NCBI GenBank assembly: GCA_965206395.1 | Contig: CBDBJK010000028.1 | Span: forward strand, 21,878-85,877 | From: CBDBJK01 sp965206395 | GTDB lineage: Bacteria; Chloroflexota; Dehalococcoidia; Lucifugimonadales; CATOSD01 | Direction: 5' to 3' | Length of the DNA: 64,000 bases | Shown here: positions 36,967 through 44,825 of the stretch, piece after piece | Layout: each line of letters opens with the position of its first letter | Position numbering within the stretch: position 1 is the first letter of the stretch | Notes under the pieces: model-generated | The model's database searches: none | Seen by the model: the letters and a program-made list of their open reading frames with translations, nothing else | What the model was told of the DNA's origin: nothing | Position numbers and translations under genes: made by a program

Positions 36967-38139
36967 ATGACCGTAACAACCGAGGCTGTCGTCATCGGCG
37001 GCGGCGTAATGGGCACGAGCATTCTGTACAACCTTGCCTCGCGAGGAGTCAAAGGCCCGGTGCTGCTTGAGCGCGATACCCTTGGCTCCGGCTCGACGGG
37101 GCGCTCTTCAGGGGCCATTCGGATGCATTACTCGACCGAGATCAACGCACGGCTTGCCTGGGACAGCCTCAAAATCTTTCAGAACTTCGACGAGATGGTG
37201 GGCGGTGGCGACGTTGGATTCGTCAAGACTGGCTACATGGTCTTCGTGCCGGAGAACTCCATTGAAGGCTTCAAGCAAAACATCGCAATGCAGCAGGGCG
37301 TCGGTATAGCCACGCGTATCGTGTCGAAAGAGGAGGCCCACGAGCTTGCACCGGCCTTTCATCTGGACGATGGCGAGGCATTCGCATGGGAGTCCGAGTC
37401 GGGACACGGCGACCCTTCCGGAACGGCGCTGGCATACTCGACGAGGGCACGGAAGATGGGCGCGCGCGTTGTTCTGGAAACGCCAGCGCAGACCGTCGAA
37501 GTAAGCAATGGTCGCGTCGTCGCGGTCGTAACCGAAAAGGAACGCTACGAGACGCCCATCGCGGTGGTCGCCACCGGCCCCTGGTCGTCGCGATTCATGG
37601 GCAGGCTTGGGATAGACTTACCACTTGTGGCGACTCGTCACGAGGTTTTCTTGTTGCGCCGCCCGATGGACAGGTTGCCGTTTCATCCCGGCGGCGGCGG
37701 CATGTCCAACCTGATCTACTTCCGGCCTGAAGGCTCCGACCTCACGCTTGTGGGCAACGGCAACCGCGAGGAGGATGCCGACCCCGACGCCTACAACCCT
37801 CGCGTCAGCATGGACTACGTCGAGGACGTTTGGAGACGCCTTGCCAAGCGCATCCCGGACATTGCTGACGCCGAGTTTTTCACAGGCTACGCCGGGCTGT
37901 ACACGACGACACCCGACCTGCACCCGGTCATGGACAAGGTGGACGGCATCGAGGGGTTGTACATATGCACCGGCTTCAGCGGTCACGGGTTCAAGCTATC
38001 GCCCGCCGTTGGCATCGTCATGGCCGAGCTTATTCTGGACGGTCAGGCAACCAGCATAGACATATCAAGCCTGCGAATGAACCGCTTCGACCAGGGCGAC
38101 CTCAACACGACTGCGTACACGTTCCGCGTGATAGCGTAA
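36967..38139 (+). CDS. FAD-dependent oxidoreductase (DAO/sarcosine oxidase-like)
   Basis: A 390-residue flavoprotein. The N-terminal dinucleotide fold is EAVVIGGGVMGTSILYNLASRG (GxGxxG-type, about 5-26) with LLERDTLGSGSTGRSSG. The C-terminal FAD-binding end is GLYICTGFSGHGFKLSPAVG. This is the arrangement of glycine/sarcosine/dimethylglycine-type amine oxidases, so it probably oxidises a small N-methyl amine or amino acid. Substrate is not deducible. An AGGAGC-type site precedes ATG 36967. It stands alone, divergent from leuB. Confidence 0.92.
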   Translation: MTVTTEAVVIGGGVMGTSILYNLASRGVKGPVLLERDTLGSGSTGRSSGAIRMHYSTEINARLAWDSLKIFQNFDEMVGGGDVGFVKTGYMVFVPENSIEGFKQNIAMQQGVGIATRIVSKEEAHELAPAFHLDDGEAFAWESESGHGDPSGTALAYSTRARKMGARVVLETPAQTVEVSNGRVVAVVTEKERYETPIAVVATGPWSSRFMGRLGIDLPLVATRHEVFLLRRPMDRLPFHPGGGGMSNLIYFRPEGSDLTLVGNGNREEDADPDAYNPRVSMDYVEDVWRRLAKRIPDIADAEFFTGYAGLYTTTPDLHPVMDKVDGIEGLYICTGFSGHGFKLSPAVGIVMAELILDGQATSIDISSLRMNRFDQGDLNTTAYTFRVIA

Positions 38140-38186
38140 AAAGTGATGAGGAGCTAGAATTACTTTGAGTGGAAAGGATATTGACG

Positions 38187-38378
38187 ATGCACCGCTTCCT
38201 TGTCGTAATCGAAAAAGCCAACGGAAACTATTCTGCCTACTCGCCTGATTTGCCGGGCTGCGTAGCAACAGGCGAGACACGCGAAGATACCGAACGCAAC
38301 ATGCACGAAGCCGTCCAGCTGCATGTGCAAGGACTAATCGAAGAGAATTTACCGACCATAGAATTTCAAACCGAGTAA
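38187..38378 (+). CDS. HicB-like antitoxin, orphan
   Basis: 63 residues starting MHRFLVVIEKANGNYSAYSPDLPGCVATGETREDTERNMHEAV, the compact HicB fold with the DLPGC and GET motifs. ATG 38187 has AAGGA about nine bases upstream. It lacks a C-terminal DNA-binding domain, and no HicA toxin lies within reach on either side. It may be a solitary HicB-fold protein or the remains of a toxin-antitoxin pair. The next 280 bases are AT-rich and empty up to an IS5 element. Confidence 0.8.
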   Translation: MHRFLVVIEKANGNYSAYSPDLPGCVATGETREDTERNMHEAVQLHVQGLIEENLPTIEFQTE

Positions 38379-38660
38379 AATAGGCATTTCTAACACGACT
38401 ATATGCGATTGATTCATCCCGTTTAGATTCACCACCTTCCCTCCATACGTCGCTACACTCTGCACCTATAAAAGCCTATATATAGCCGTTTACTCGCTTT
38501 AGAAATAAACGTGTTTTTAATACACCTATTTAACAGGCAATGAATCTTCACCCTTAGCTCAGTATAAATCTTTAGAGTACCGAGAGCATTGACAAAATAG
38601 AACTGTTGTGTTAAGATGTTTATATTGAACTTGGTGAAATGGAGATACTGAAATATCTAG

Positions 38661-39862
38661 GGAACCTCTGAACAACTCGGCGCAAGCGTGGATGGGCAGA
38701 GTGGTTCCGTTCTTTGGAGATGTTCAGGCATCTTTGTGACGTTCCAGGTCGTGGTTGAGGCGTTCAGACCGTGTCTGTTGTGGCCTCGAAGCGGCTTTTC
38801 GGAGCCATCGCGGCTCCCCGGCCGTGATTTGCTCACTGCGCCCCTCTCATGCCGCCAGACGGCGCTCTGCCGTCATCAAGTTGGCCAGCCCCAGTAGCAA
38901 TGCCAGCCGTTGCGCGTTCTTAGCCAACCCTCGGTAGCGCACCTTGGCGTAGCCAAAGCGCCGCTTCACGTACAGGAACGGATGCTCCACTTTCGCTCTG
39001 ACCGACGCTTTGCGCTTCTCCGCCAACGCCTCGTGGCTGCCAGGCTCCAGGTGCCGTCGCCGGCCGGGCCTCATCGCCACTCGCCACTCCACATCCAACT
39101 CTCGATTCTCCAACCGCTTGTCCACTCCCTGATACCCCGCATCCCCCCACACTCGTTTCTCTCCACCGTGCAGCAATCGGTGCGCTTCTGTCACATCATG
39201 CACGTTAGCTGGCGTCGTAGTCATGCTGTGTACCACTCCCGTCTCAGCGTCAGCGCCTACGTGTACTTTCATCCCGAAGCGCCACTCGTTCCCCTTCTTC
39301 GTCTGGTGCATCTCAGGGTCTCGCTCACCCGCACGATTCTTCGTCGATGACGGCGCCTCTATGATGCTCGCGTCCACGATCGTCCCCTCCCGAAGCCGCA
39401 GTCCCTGGGACTCCAGATGACGGTTTATCTCCTCGAACAGACTCTGCCCCAACTCATGCTCTTCCAGCAGATGGCGGAAGTTCAGAATCGTCGTCTCGTC
39501 CGGCAGCGGGCCCGACAGCTTCAACCCTACGAACCGTCTCACCGACTCGACCTCGTAGAGCATGTCCTCCATACCAGGATCGCTCAAGTTGTAGAACAAC
39601 TGCACGCAGTGTATCCGCACCATCGCCGACAACTCATATGGTCGACGGCCTCGGCCCGCCTTGGGATAGAACGGACGGATGCGCTCTTCCATCTGTTCCC
39701 ACGGGATCAGAGCATCCATGCGCTCCAGGAATATCTCCCGGCGGGTCTTGCGCTTCTTGCTCTCGTATTCCAAGTCCGCAAATGTTGGCTGGTCCATCAA
39801 TTATCTCCCCGAACACAGTGCTATTCTCTATGCTACTATGCCCAGACTTGTTCAGAGTATCC
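38661..39862 (-). mobile_element. IS5-subgroup insertion sequence, 1202 bp, apparently intact
   Basis: Inverted repeats GGAACCTCTGAACAA (left) and GGATACTCTGAACAA (right, inward) are flanked by a 4-bp CTAG duplication (38657-38660, 39863-39866), as expected for the IS5 subgroup (YTAR). One uninterrupted transposase gene. The right end lies 7 bases before the Shine-Dalgarno of the TIR-like gene. Confidence 0.95.
38847..39800 (-). CDS. IS5-family transposase (IS5 subgroup), intact
   Basis: 317 residues in one frame, closely resembling the IS5 transposase by its blocks: TFADLEYESKKRKTRREIFL, PFYPKAGRGRRPY, ALPDETTILNFRHLLE-like, IVDASIIEAPSSTKN (catalytic Asp), KKGNEWRFGMKVHVG, VWGDAGYQG (second Asp) and KVEHPFLYVKRRFGY (catalytic Glu). 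It is the only transposase here that is intact in a single frame, so this element is the best candidate for current activity. Confidence 0.95.
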   Translation of the reverse strand: MMDQPTFADLEYESKKRKTRREIFLERMDALIPWEQMEERIRPFYPKAGRGRRPYELSAMVRIHCVQLFYNLSDPGMEDMLYEVESVRRFVGLKLSGPLPDETTILNFRHLLEEHELGQSLFEEINRHLESQGLRLREGTIVDASIIEAPSSTKNRAGERDPEMHQTKKGNEWRFGMKVHVGADAETGVVHSMTTTPANVHDVTEAHRLLHGGEKRVWGDAGYQGVDKRLENRELDVEWRVAMRPGRRRHLEPGSHEALAEKRKASVRAKVEHPFLYVKRRFGYAKVRYRGLAKNAQRLALLLGLANLMTAERRLAA

Positions 39863-39880
39863 CTAGCTCAAGGAGCAGGC

Positions 39881-40543
39881 GTGGGCAACTACACAATGGG
39901 ACGTCGTGGTCAACAAACTCGGCTTGAAGTAAACCAGGAAAGATTGGAATATCTGTTCAACAAGCACCCCATCGACGCAGCGATGGACGGATGGGAAGAT
40001 GGCAATGAATTAGACGGTGGGACATTGGAGAATCAGCTGGACGCTGAACCTTTTGCAACGGTACCGGATTCATTCGGGGAAGTTATAAAGCCAAAAGATA
40101 CAGTTCCCGAAGAAATAGAACGCTTGAAAGTATTCATTTCTCACGGCAAGAATATGGAGATTGTCGAGCAGGTGAAGACTATGCTTGAGCTAGCAGACCT
40201 GGAATACGAAGTCGCTGTTGAGGAAGAGGCCACGGCTATTCCAGTTCCTGAAAAAGTGTTATCGGCGATGCGTAGTTGTTCTGCTGCTGTAATCTGTATA
40301 TCTGCTGACGATCAAGCTAGTATTGAAAACGGCACATCCCACATCAACGAGAATGTTCTAATCGAGATAGGGGCAGCGTTCGTATTATATGATAGACGTG
40401 TTGTGCTACTTTGGGATAAGCGTATTCCTACTCCTTCAAATCTACAGGGCTTGTACAGGTGTGAATTTGAAGGAGATGAACTTTCATGGACAGCGGGAAT
40501 GAAATTGATGAGGACCGTTGCCGAATTTAAGAAAAACGCGTAG
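39881..40543 (+). CDS. TIR-like predicted nucleotide-binding protein (CAP12/Pycsar-TIR type)
   Basis: About 220 residues. The N-terminal part (1-about 80) is acidic and unrecognised. The C-terminal domain reads RLKVFISHGKNMEIVEQVKTML, CSAAVICISADDQ, NENVLIEIGAAFVLYDRRVVLLWDK and GLYRCEF, the pattern of the TIR-like nucleotide-binding family used as NAD-cleaving effectors in CBASS/Pycsar-like defence. The Glu of NVLIEIG is the likely key residue. GTG 39881 is chosen for the AAGGAG five bases upstream; ATG 39896 is an alternative. No cyclase is adjacent. An IS5 element sits just upstream and may have replaced its promoter. Confidence 0.72.
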   Translation: MGNYTMGRRGQQTRLEVNQERLEYLFNKHPIDAAMDGWEDGNELDGGTLENQLDAEPFATVPDSFGEVIKPKDTVPEEIERLKVFISHGKNMEIVEQVKTMLELADLEYEVAVEEEATAIPVPEKVLSAMRSCSAAVICISADDQASIENGTSHINENVLIEIGAAFVLYDRRVVLLWDKRIPTPSNLQGLYRCEFEGDELSWTAGMKLMRTVAEFKKNA

Positions 40544-40590
40544 GCAATAGTTCTCTAGTATCTTGAGGCAACCCTATCATAGAAATACAG

Positions 40591-40914
40591 TTGAAGGCCA
40601 TCGAAGTTGAGGGAACGGTTGACGAAGAGGGTCAGCTTCACCTTGACGAGCCACTAACCACTCTCGGCCCCGGTCGTGTTCGGGTAATTCTGCTGTCGCC
40701 TGATGAGGATGACCTGCAAGAGAGGGAATGGCCACTAACCACTCTCGGCCCCGGTCGTGTTCGGGTAATTCTGCTGTCGCCTGATGAGGATGACCTGCAA
40801 GAGAGGGAATGGTTCCGTGCGGCGTCCAGGAATGCTGCCTTCGATTTCCTCAAAGACGCCGAAGAAGACATCTACACGCCTACCGACGGGAAGCCTTTCC
40901 GTGACGAAGGGTAG
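40591..40914 (+). CDS. Small antitoxin-like protein with an internal 27-residue duplication
   Basis: 107 residues from TTG 40591, opening KAIEVEGTVDEEGQLHLDEPL, the N-terminal pattern of small antitoxin-like (swapped-hairpin type) proteins. The segment PLTTLGPGRVRVILLSPDEDDLQEREW occurs twice in tandem, encoded by an exact 81-bp duplication, so the frame is kept. It ends FRAASRNAAFDFLKDAEEDIY. No toxin follows: leuS is convergent. The start is uncertain because the ribosome-binding site is poor. Confidence 0.6.
   Translation: MKAIEVEGTVDEEGQLHLDEPLTTLGPGRVRVILLSPDEDDLQEREWPLTTLGPGRVRVILLSPDEDDLQEREWFRAASRNAAFDFLKDAEEDIYTPTDGKPFRDEG
40650..40811 (+). repeat. Two exact 81-bp tandem copies inside a gene
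   Basis: Units 40650-40730 and 40731-40811 appear identical base for base. The length is a multiple of three, so 27 residues are duplicated without a frameshift. Lack of divergence means a very recent event, or possibly an assembly artefact. Confidence 0.9.
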
Positions 40915-40950
40915 GGGGTATTTCTCACGAGTCGCTCCGCTACATTTTCC

Positions 40951-43422
40951 CTACCGCGCCACGATGTTGACGAGCTTGCCGGGGACGTAGATGACCTTTG
41001 CGATGTCCTTACCCTCGATATGAGGCTGGACGCGCTGACTTTCCATCGCTACGTTCGTAGCCTCGTCCTCCGTTATCTCTGCCGAAACCTCGATCTTGTC
41101 GCGCACACGTCCATTGACCTGCACCACCAGCGTCACGACCTCGTCGGCGGCGAGCGAGCGATCCCAATCGGGCCACGACTGCTGATGCACGCTGTACTCG
41201 TGCCCGGTGCGCTCCCATAGCTCCTCGGCGATGTGCGGGGCCATCGGCGCTATCTGCAGCAGCAGCTTTTCGATAGCCTCGTTCCACTGCTCGGAGGCTA
41301 TGCCCTTGCGCTCCCATAGCTGGTTCAGCGAGTTGGTGTACTCCATCAAGCCCGCGATTGCCGTATTGAACTTGAAGCGCTCCACGTCGTCGCCCACCCG
41401 ACGTATCGTCTTGTGCATCAGACGCTGCAGGTCGCGCACGGCGTCGCTGTCCTGCGGGTAGTCGTCAAGCTGACGGGCATCCCTCTGTGAAATATCCCAG
41501 ACGCGATTGACCCAGCGTGCCATGCCGTTGATGCCTGCGTCACTCCACTCGCCGCCCTGATCCCAGGGGCCAAGGAACATCAGGTAGCAGCGCACCACGT
41601 CGGCTCCAACGTCCTGCACGAAGTCGTCGGGCGAGACGACGTTGCCGCGCGACTTGCTCATCTTCTGGCTGTTGGCGATGATGTGGCCCTGGTTGAACAG
41701 CCTTATGAACGGCTCGTCGAAGTCAACCAATCCCAGGTCACGCAGAGCCTTTGTGAAGAACCGCGCGTACAGCAAATGCATGACGGCATGCTCCGCGCCA
41801 CCTGTGTACTGGTCAACCGGGTTCCACTGCCGGATAGCCTCCGGGTCGAATGCCGCGTCCTGGTAATGCGGACTGGCGAAGCGCAGGAAGTACCAGGACG
41901 AGTCAACAAAGGTGTCCATCGTATCGGTCTCGCGCTTGGACGGCTTCCCGCAATGGGGGCAATCCACGTTTACGAAGCCTTCGTGTAGAGCCAGCGGTGA
42001 CTCGCCGGTCGGTCGGAACTCGGCGTCCTCCGGCAGTAGCACAGGTAGGTCTTCTTCGGGCACGGCAACCGGCCCACAGTCTTCGCAGTGGATGATGGGT
42101 ATCGGCGTGCCCCAATATCGCTGCCTGGAAATCAGCCAGTCCCTCATGCGGTATGCGACGGTGCGCTTTCCCCAATCGTTCGTTTCAACGTGGTCGGCGA
42201 TGCGCTGCCAGCCCTCTGCGCTCGGCAGGCCGTCGAACTCGCCTGAGTTGACCTGCGTTCCTTCTTCCAGGTAGGCTTCGGTCAACGCCTCTCCGCTCCA
42301 GCCCGAAGGCGCGATAACGACCTTGATGGGCAATCCGTACTTTGTGGCGAACTCGAAGTCGCGCTGGTCGTGGGCTGGCACGCCCATGACGACGCCGGTG
42401 CCGTAGGTGAACAGCACGTAGTCGGCGACAAGTATCGGCACTCTCTCGCCGCTGAGCCTGTTGACGCAGTACGCGCCGGTGAGGACGCCCGTCTTCTCCT
42501 TCTCGGTGGAAAGACGCTCCACATCACTCTGCATCCTGGCCTGCGCTACGTAGGCTTGGACTTCTGCCATTTGCTCCGCAGTGGTCAGCTTTTCGACCAG
42601 CGGATGCTCCGGGGCAAGCACGACGAAGGTGACGCCGTAGATGGTGTCTATGCGAGTCGTGAAGGTCTTCAGGACGGTTTCATCCAGGCCGTACTCTGAG
42701 ATGTCGAACTCGATTTCCACGCCTTCGCTGCGGCCTATCCAGTTGGTCTGCATGATGTTGATCTTGTCGGGCCAGTCTATCTGGGAGTGGTCGAGCAGCT
42801 CGTCGGCGTAGTTGGTGATGCGAAAGAACCACTGGTTCAGGTCACGTCGCGTGACTGCCGTGCCGCATCGCTCGCAATGGCCGTCGTCGACGACCTGCTC
42901 ATTAGCCAACACCGTGTTGCACGACGGACACCAGTTGGCTGGCGCGAAGTCGCGGTATGCCAGCCCCGACTTGAAAAACTGCAAGAAGAACCACTGGTTC
43001 CATTTATAGTAATCCGGGTCGCAGGTTACAACTTCTCTGTCCCAGTCGTAGATTGACCCCATCGTGCGAAATTGGCGGCGCATGTTTTCCATGTTGTCCA
43101 TCGTCCACGAATAGGGATGGATGCCGCGCTTGATGGCAGCGTTCTCTGCAGGGAGGCCGAAGGCGTCGAAGCCCATCGGATGCAGCACATTGTAGCCCTG
43201 CATCCGGCGAAAGCGAGCGTGAGCGTCTGCGGGAGACATGGCGTACCAGTGCCCGATGTGGATGTCGCCGGACGGGTAGGGGTACATCGTAAGCTCGAAC
43301 CACTTGGGGCACGGGTTGTCGTCTCGCACCTCGTAAAGCCTGTCGATGGCCCAGCGCTCCTGCCACTTGGACTCGATACCCTGATGGCTATAGCGTAGCT
43401 CTGTCTTCCTTTCGGTTGTCAT
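40951..43422 (-). CDS. leuS: Leucyl-tRNA synthetase
   Basis: An 823-residue class I synthetase that charges tRNA-Leu. It has HIGH in YPSGDIHIGHWYAMS (about 56), zinc-binding cysteines (WCPSC...CERCGT), an editing domain (FTTRIDTIYGVTFVVLAPEHP) and KMSKSRGNVVSPDD. The C-terminal anticodon and Val-Arg-Gly-like end follows (VVQVNGRVRDKIEV). Length matches bacterial LeuRS. A T-box leader with a Leu specifier codon lies upstream on the same strand, so expression rises when uncharged tRNA-Leu accumulates. Confidence 0.97.
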   Translation of the reverse strand: MTTERKTELRYSHQGIESKWQERWAIDRLYEVRDDNPCPKWFELTMYPYPSGDIHIGHWYAMSPADAHARFRRMQGYNVLHPMGFDAFGLPAENAAIKRGIHPYSWTMDNMENMRRQFRTMGSIYDWDREVVTCDPDYYKWNQWFFLQFFKSGLAYRDFAPANWCPSCNTVLANEQVVDDGHCERCGTAVTRRDLNQWFFRITNYADELLDHSQIDWPDKINIMQTNWIGRSEGVEIEFDISEYGLDETVLKTFTTRIDTIYGVTFVVLAPEHPLVEKLTTAEQMAEVQAYVAQARMQSDVERLSTEKEKTGVLTGAYCVNRLSGERVPILVADYVLFTYGTGVVMGVPAHDQRDFEFATKYGLPIKVVIAPSGWSGEALTEAYLEEGTQVNSGEFDGLPSAEGWQRIADHVETNDWGKRTVAYRMRDWLISRQRYWGTPIPIIHCEDCGPVAVPEEDLPVLLPEDAEFRPTGESPLALHEGFVNVDCPHCGKPSKRETDTMDTFVDSSWYFLRFASPHYQDAAFDPEAIRQWNPVDQYTGGAEHAVMHLLYARFFTKALRDLGLVDFDEPFIRLFNQGHIIANSQKMSKSRGNVVSPDDFVQDVGADVVRCYLMFLGPWDQGGEWSDAGINGMARWVNRVWDISQRDARQLDDYPQDSDAVRDLQRLMHKTIRRVGDDVERFKFNTAIAGLMEYTNSLNQLWERKGIASEQWNEAIEKLLLQIAPMAPHIAEELWERTGHEYSVHQQSWPDWDRSLAADEVVTLVVQVNGRVRDKIEVSAEITEDEATNVAMESQRVQPHIEGKDIAKVIYVPGKLVNIVAR

Positions 43423-43465
43423 ACGCCTGCTCCGTCCTTAATCTTGAATCGGAATTCTCAGATAT

Positions 43466-43500
43466 AACAAAAACCCCCGCCCCCAAGGGACGGGAGTTTT
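43466..43500 (-). terminator. T-box intrinsic terminator
   Basis: GC-rich hairpin (CTCCCGTCCC pairing with GGGCGGGGG-type arm on the minus strand) followed by a run of five T. It lies between the T-box sequence and the leuS start, as expected for the regulated terminator. Confidence 0.88.
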
Positions 43501-43808
43501 TTCAAAAAACGAATATTCCCGCGGTACCACCCTAATTGCCCGCCACAGGCGGACCACTCTATAGCGATAACGGCGCTTGCCGTCCGACCCTACCGACTTT
43601 TGGGGCTACCTGGACATTGCATCTTGTCCCACCCTCATTTCAGGATCCAGAATCCTCAAAGGTAGGAGCGGCAACCCTCATAAAAGATTCAGGCCGGATG
43701 CTCCGGGGCGAGTTCGCAGGCTTCAATGCGCCGGGCTTCCACCAACCCCGGCTCTCTATTGCCGAACGGCCCGCTACTACTCCCCATCAACGCGGTTTAT
43801 GTTTTCAT
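43476..43808 (-). promoter_or_regulatory. T-box leader controlling leuS (Leu, CUC specifier)
   Basis: On the minus strand the leader contains the GGGGAGTAGTAG and AGAGAGCCGGGG...GGTGGAAGCCCGGC Stem I blocks. The specifier loop reads GAACTCGCC, with CUC (Leu) at complement 43710-43712. The T-box AGGGTGGTACCGCG lies at complement 43520-43533, followed by the terminator. Binding of uncharged tRNA-Leu should favour the antiterminator and leuS transcription. The specifier agrees with the downstream gene. Confidence 0.95.
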
Positions 43809-43817
43809 AAATATATG

Positions 43818-43846
43818 AATTAGCAATCCTCAGCCAGGCACGTCAA
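43818..43846 (-). promoter_or_regulatory. Probable leuS leader promoter
   Basis: On the minus strand TTGACG (complement 43841-43846) and CTAATT (complement 43818-43823) are 17 bases apart. They would start RNA near 43811, just before Stem I of the T-box. The -10 is a poor match. Confidence 0.5.
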
Positions 43847-43943
43847 TGCTTCATGCTATGAATGGCAACCCATATGAAAACTTGTGCATGTAAACACGCT
43901 AGCACAGGCGTCAATGCCCGTCAAGGTATTTCCACAAAACGGC

Positions 43944-44360
43944 TTATGGCTTGCTTGATAGACCAATCGCGTCGATTCCTGCCTTGGCTACGTCCTCGTC
44001 TTGCTGCGAAGCGCCGCCACTCGCGCCGACGGCTCCGACTATCTCGCCGTTCCTGTACACAGGCAGCGCACCCTGTCCCGGAATCATCCTGCCATCCAGC
44101 ATCGCCATGAGGCCGCGAGACACCGGCGACTGAGCGTTGTCCGTAAGCTCACCGCTGGGCCGCAGCCACGCGACGGAGGCCACAGCCTTGCCTTGGCATA
44201 TGAATACGCTGCGCCAGGGAGCGCCGTCCTGTCGAATCATCGTTATGAGGTCGCCTCTCGGGTCGACCACCGCGACGCACATCTTGACGCCGATTTCCTC
44301 AAGCTTCTTCTTGCTTCCAGCGATAATCTGTTCTGCCTCAGCCAGAGTTAATGATGACAT
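43944..44360 (-). CDS. GlcG/HbpS-family protein (DUF336)
   Basis: A 138-residue protein starting MSSLTLAEAEQIIAGSKKKLEE. Conserved blocks are VAVVDPRGDLITMIRQDGA, GKAVASVAWLRPS and GALPVYRNGEIVGAVGASGGASQQDEDVAKAGIDA, all typical of the heme-binding/GlcG family. Members bind small ligands or heme; in many genomes they sit in catabolic operons. There is no signal peptide, so it is cytoplasmic. Function beyond the fold cannot be read from the sequence. GGAGGAG precedes the ATG. Confidence 0.92.
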   Translation of the reverse strand: MSSLTLAEAEQIIAGSKKKLEEIGVKMCVAVVDPRGDLITMIRQDGAPWRSVFICQGKAVASVAWLRPSGELTDNAQSPVSRGLMAMLDGRMIPGQGALPVYRNGEIVGAVGASGGASQQDEDVAKAGIDAIGLSSKP

Positions 44361-44399
44361 CGGGGTTCCTCCTCCTAAAGAATTTGTGCCTCTTAAAGC

Positions 44400-44774
44400 T
44401 CAGTATAGATCACTTGTGGACATCAACAGACCCTCGACTGGAATGAGTCGCCGGTTAAATGGGTCAACGCCAAGCAGTAGTCCTTCCAGCGTCAATGCGC
44501 CCAGCAAAATAGGCGCTCCTTCTTCTCCAAAGAGAACCCAGGTAGAGGTCTCAAGACCCTCTACTTTGACCCTCGTTTCTCCCATTCCCATCTCGACGCT
44601 TTGGCCATTGGCGAGCCTAAACGTGCCTCTACGAGCCGGAGTAACGCCAAGACCCTGAAGGAGAGACGCAGGCAGGGTTGTCAAAATTGCCCCTGTATCC
44701 ACAAGCGCGTCCTCCTGCTCAAACCTTTGACCTTGTTCGTCGCCAACTTCTATGGTAACGGTGAAAGTACCCAT
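44400..44774 (-). CDS. Retropepsin-like aspartic protease family protein
   Basis: A 124-residue single-domain clan AA protein. DALVDTGAILTTLPASLL carries the D-T-G active-site triad, and GAPILLGALTLEGLLLGVDPFNRRLIPV is the usual second half. Such small proteins must dimerise to form an active site. There is no signal peptide or membrane segment. It is a frequent companion of PIN/antitoxin-type genes, but none is adjacent here. The physiological substrate is unknown. Confidence 0.85.
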   Translation of the reverse strand: MGTFTVTIEVGDEQGQRFEQEDALVDTGAILTTLPASLLQGLGVTPARRGTFRLANGQSVEMGMGETRVKVEGLETSTWVLFGEEGAPILLGALTLEGLLLGVDPFNRRLIPVEGLLMSTSDLY

Positions 44775-44825
44775 AACTCCATACCTGATGTATGATTAGC
44801 CTTTGTCTATCTTACCAGGTATTTG

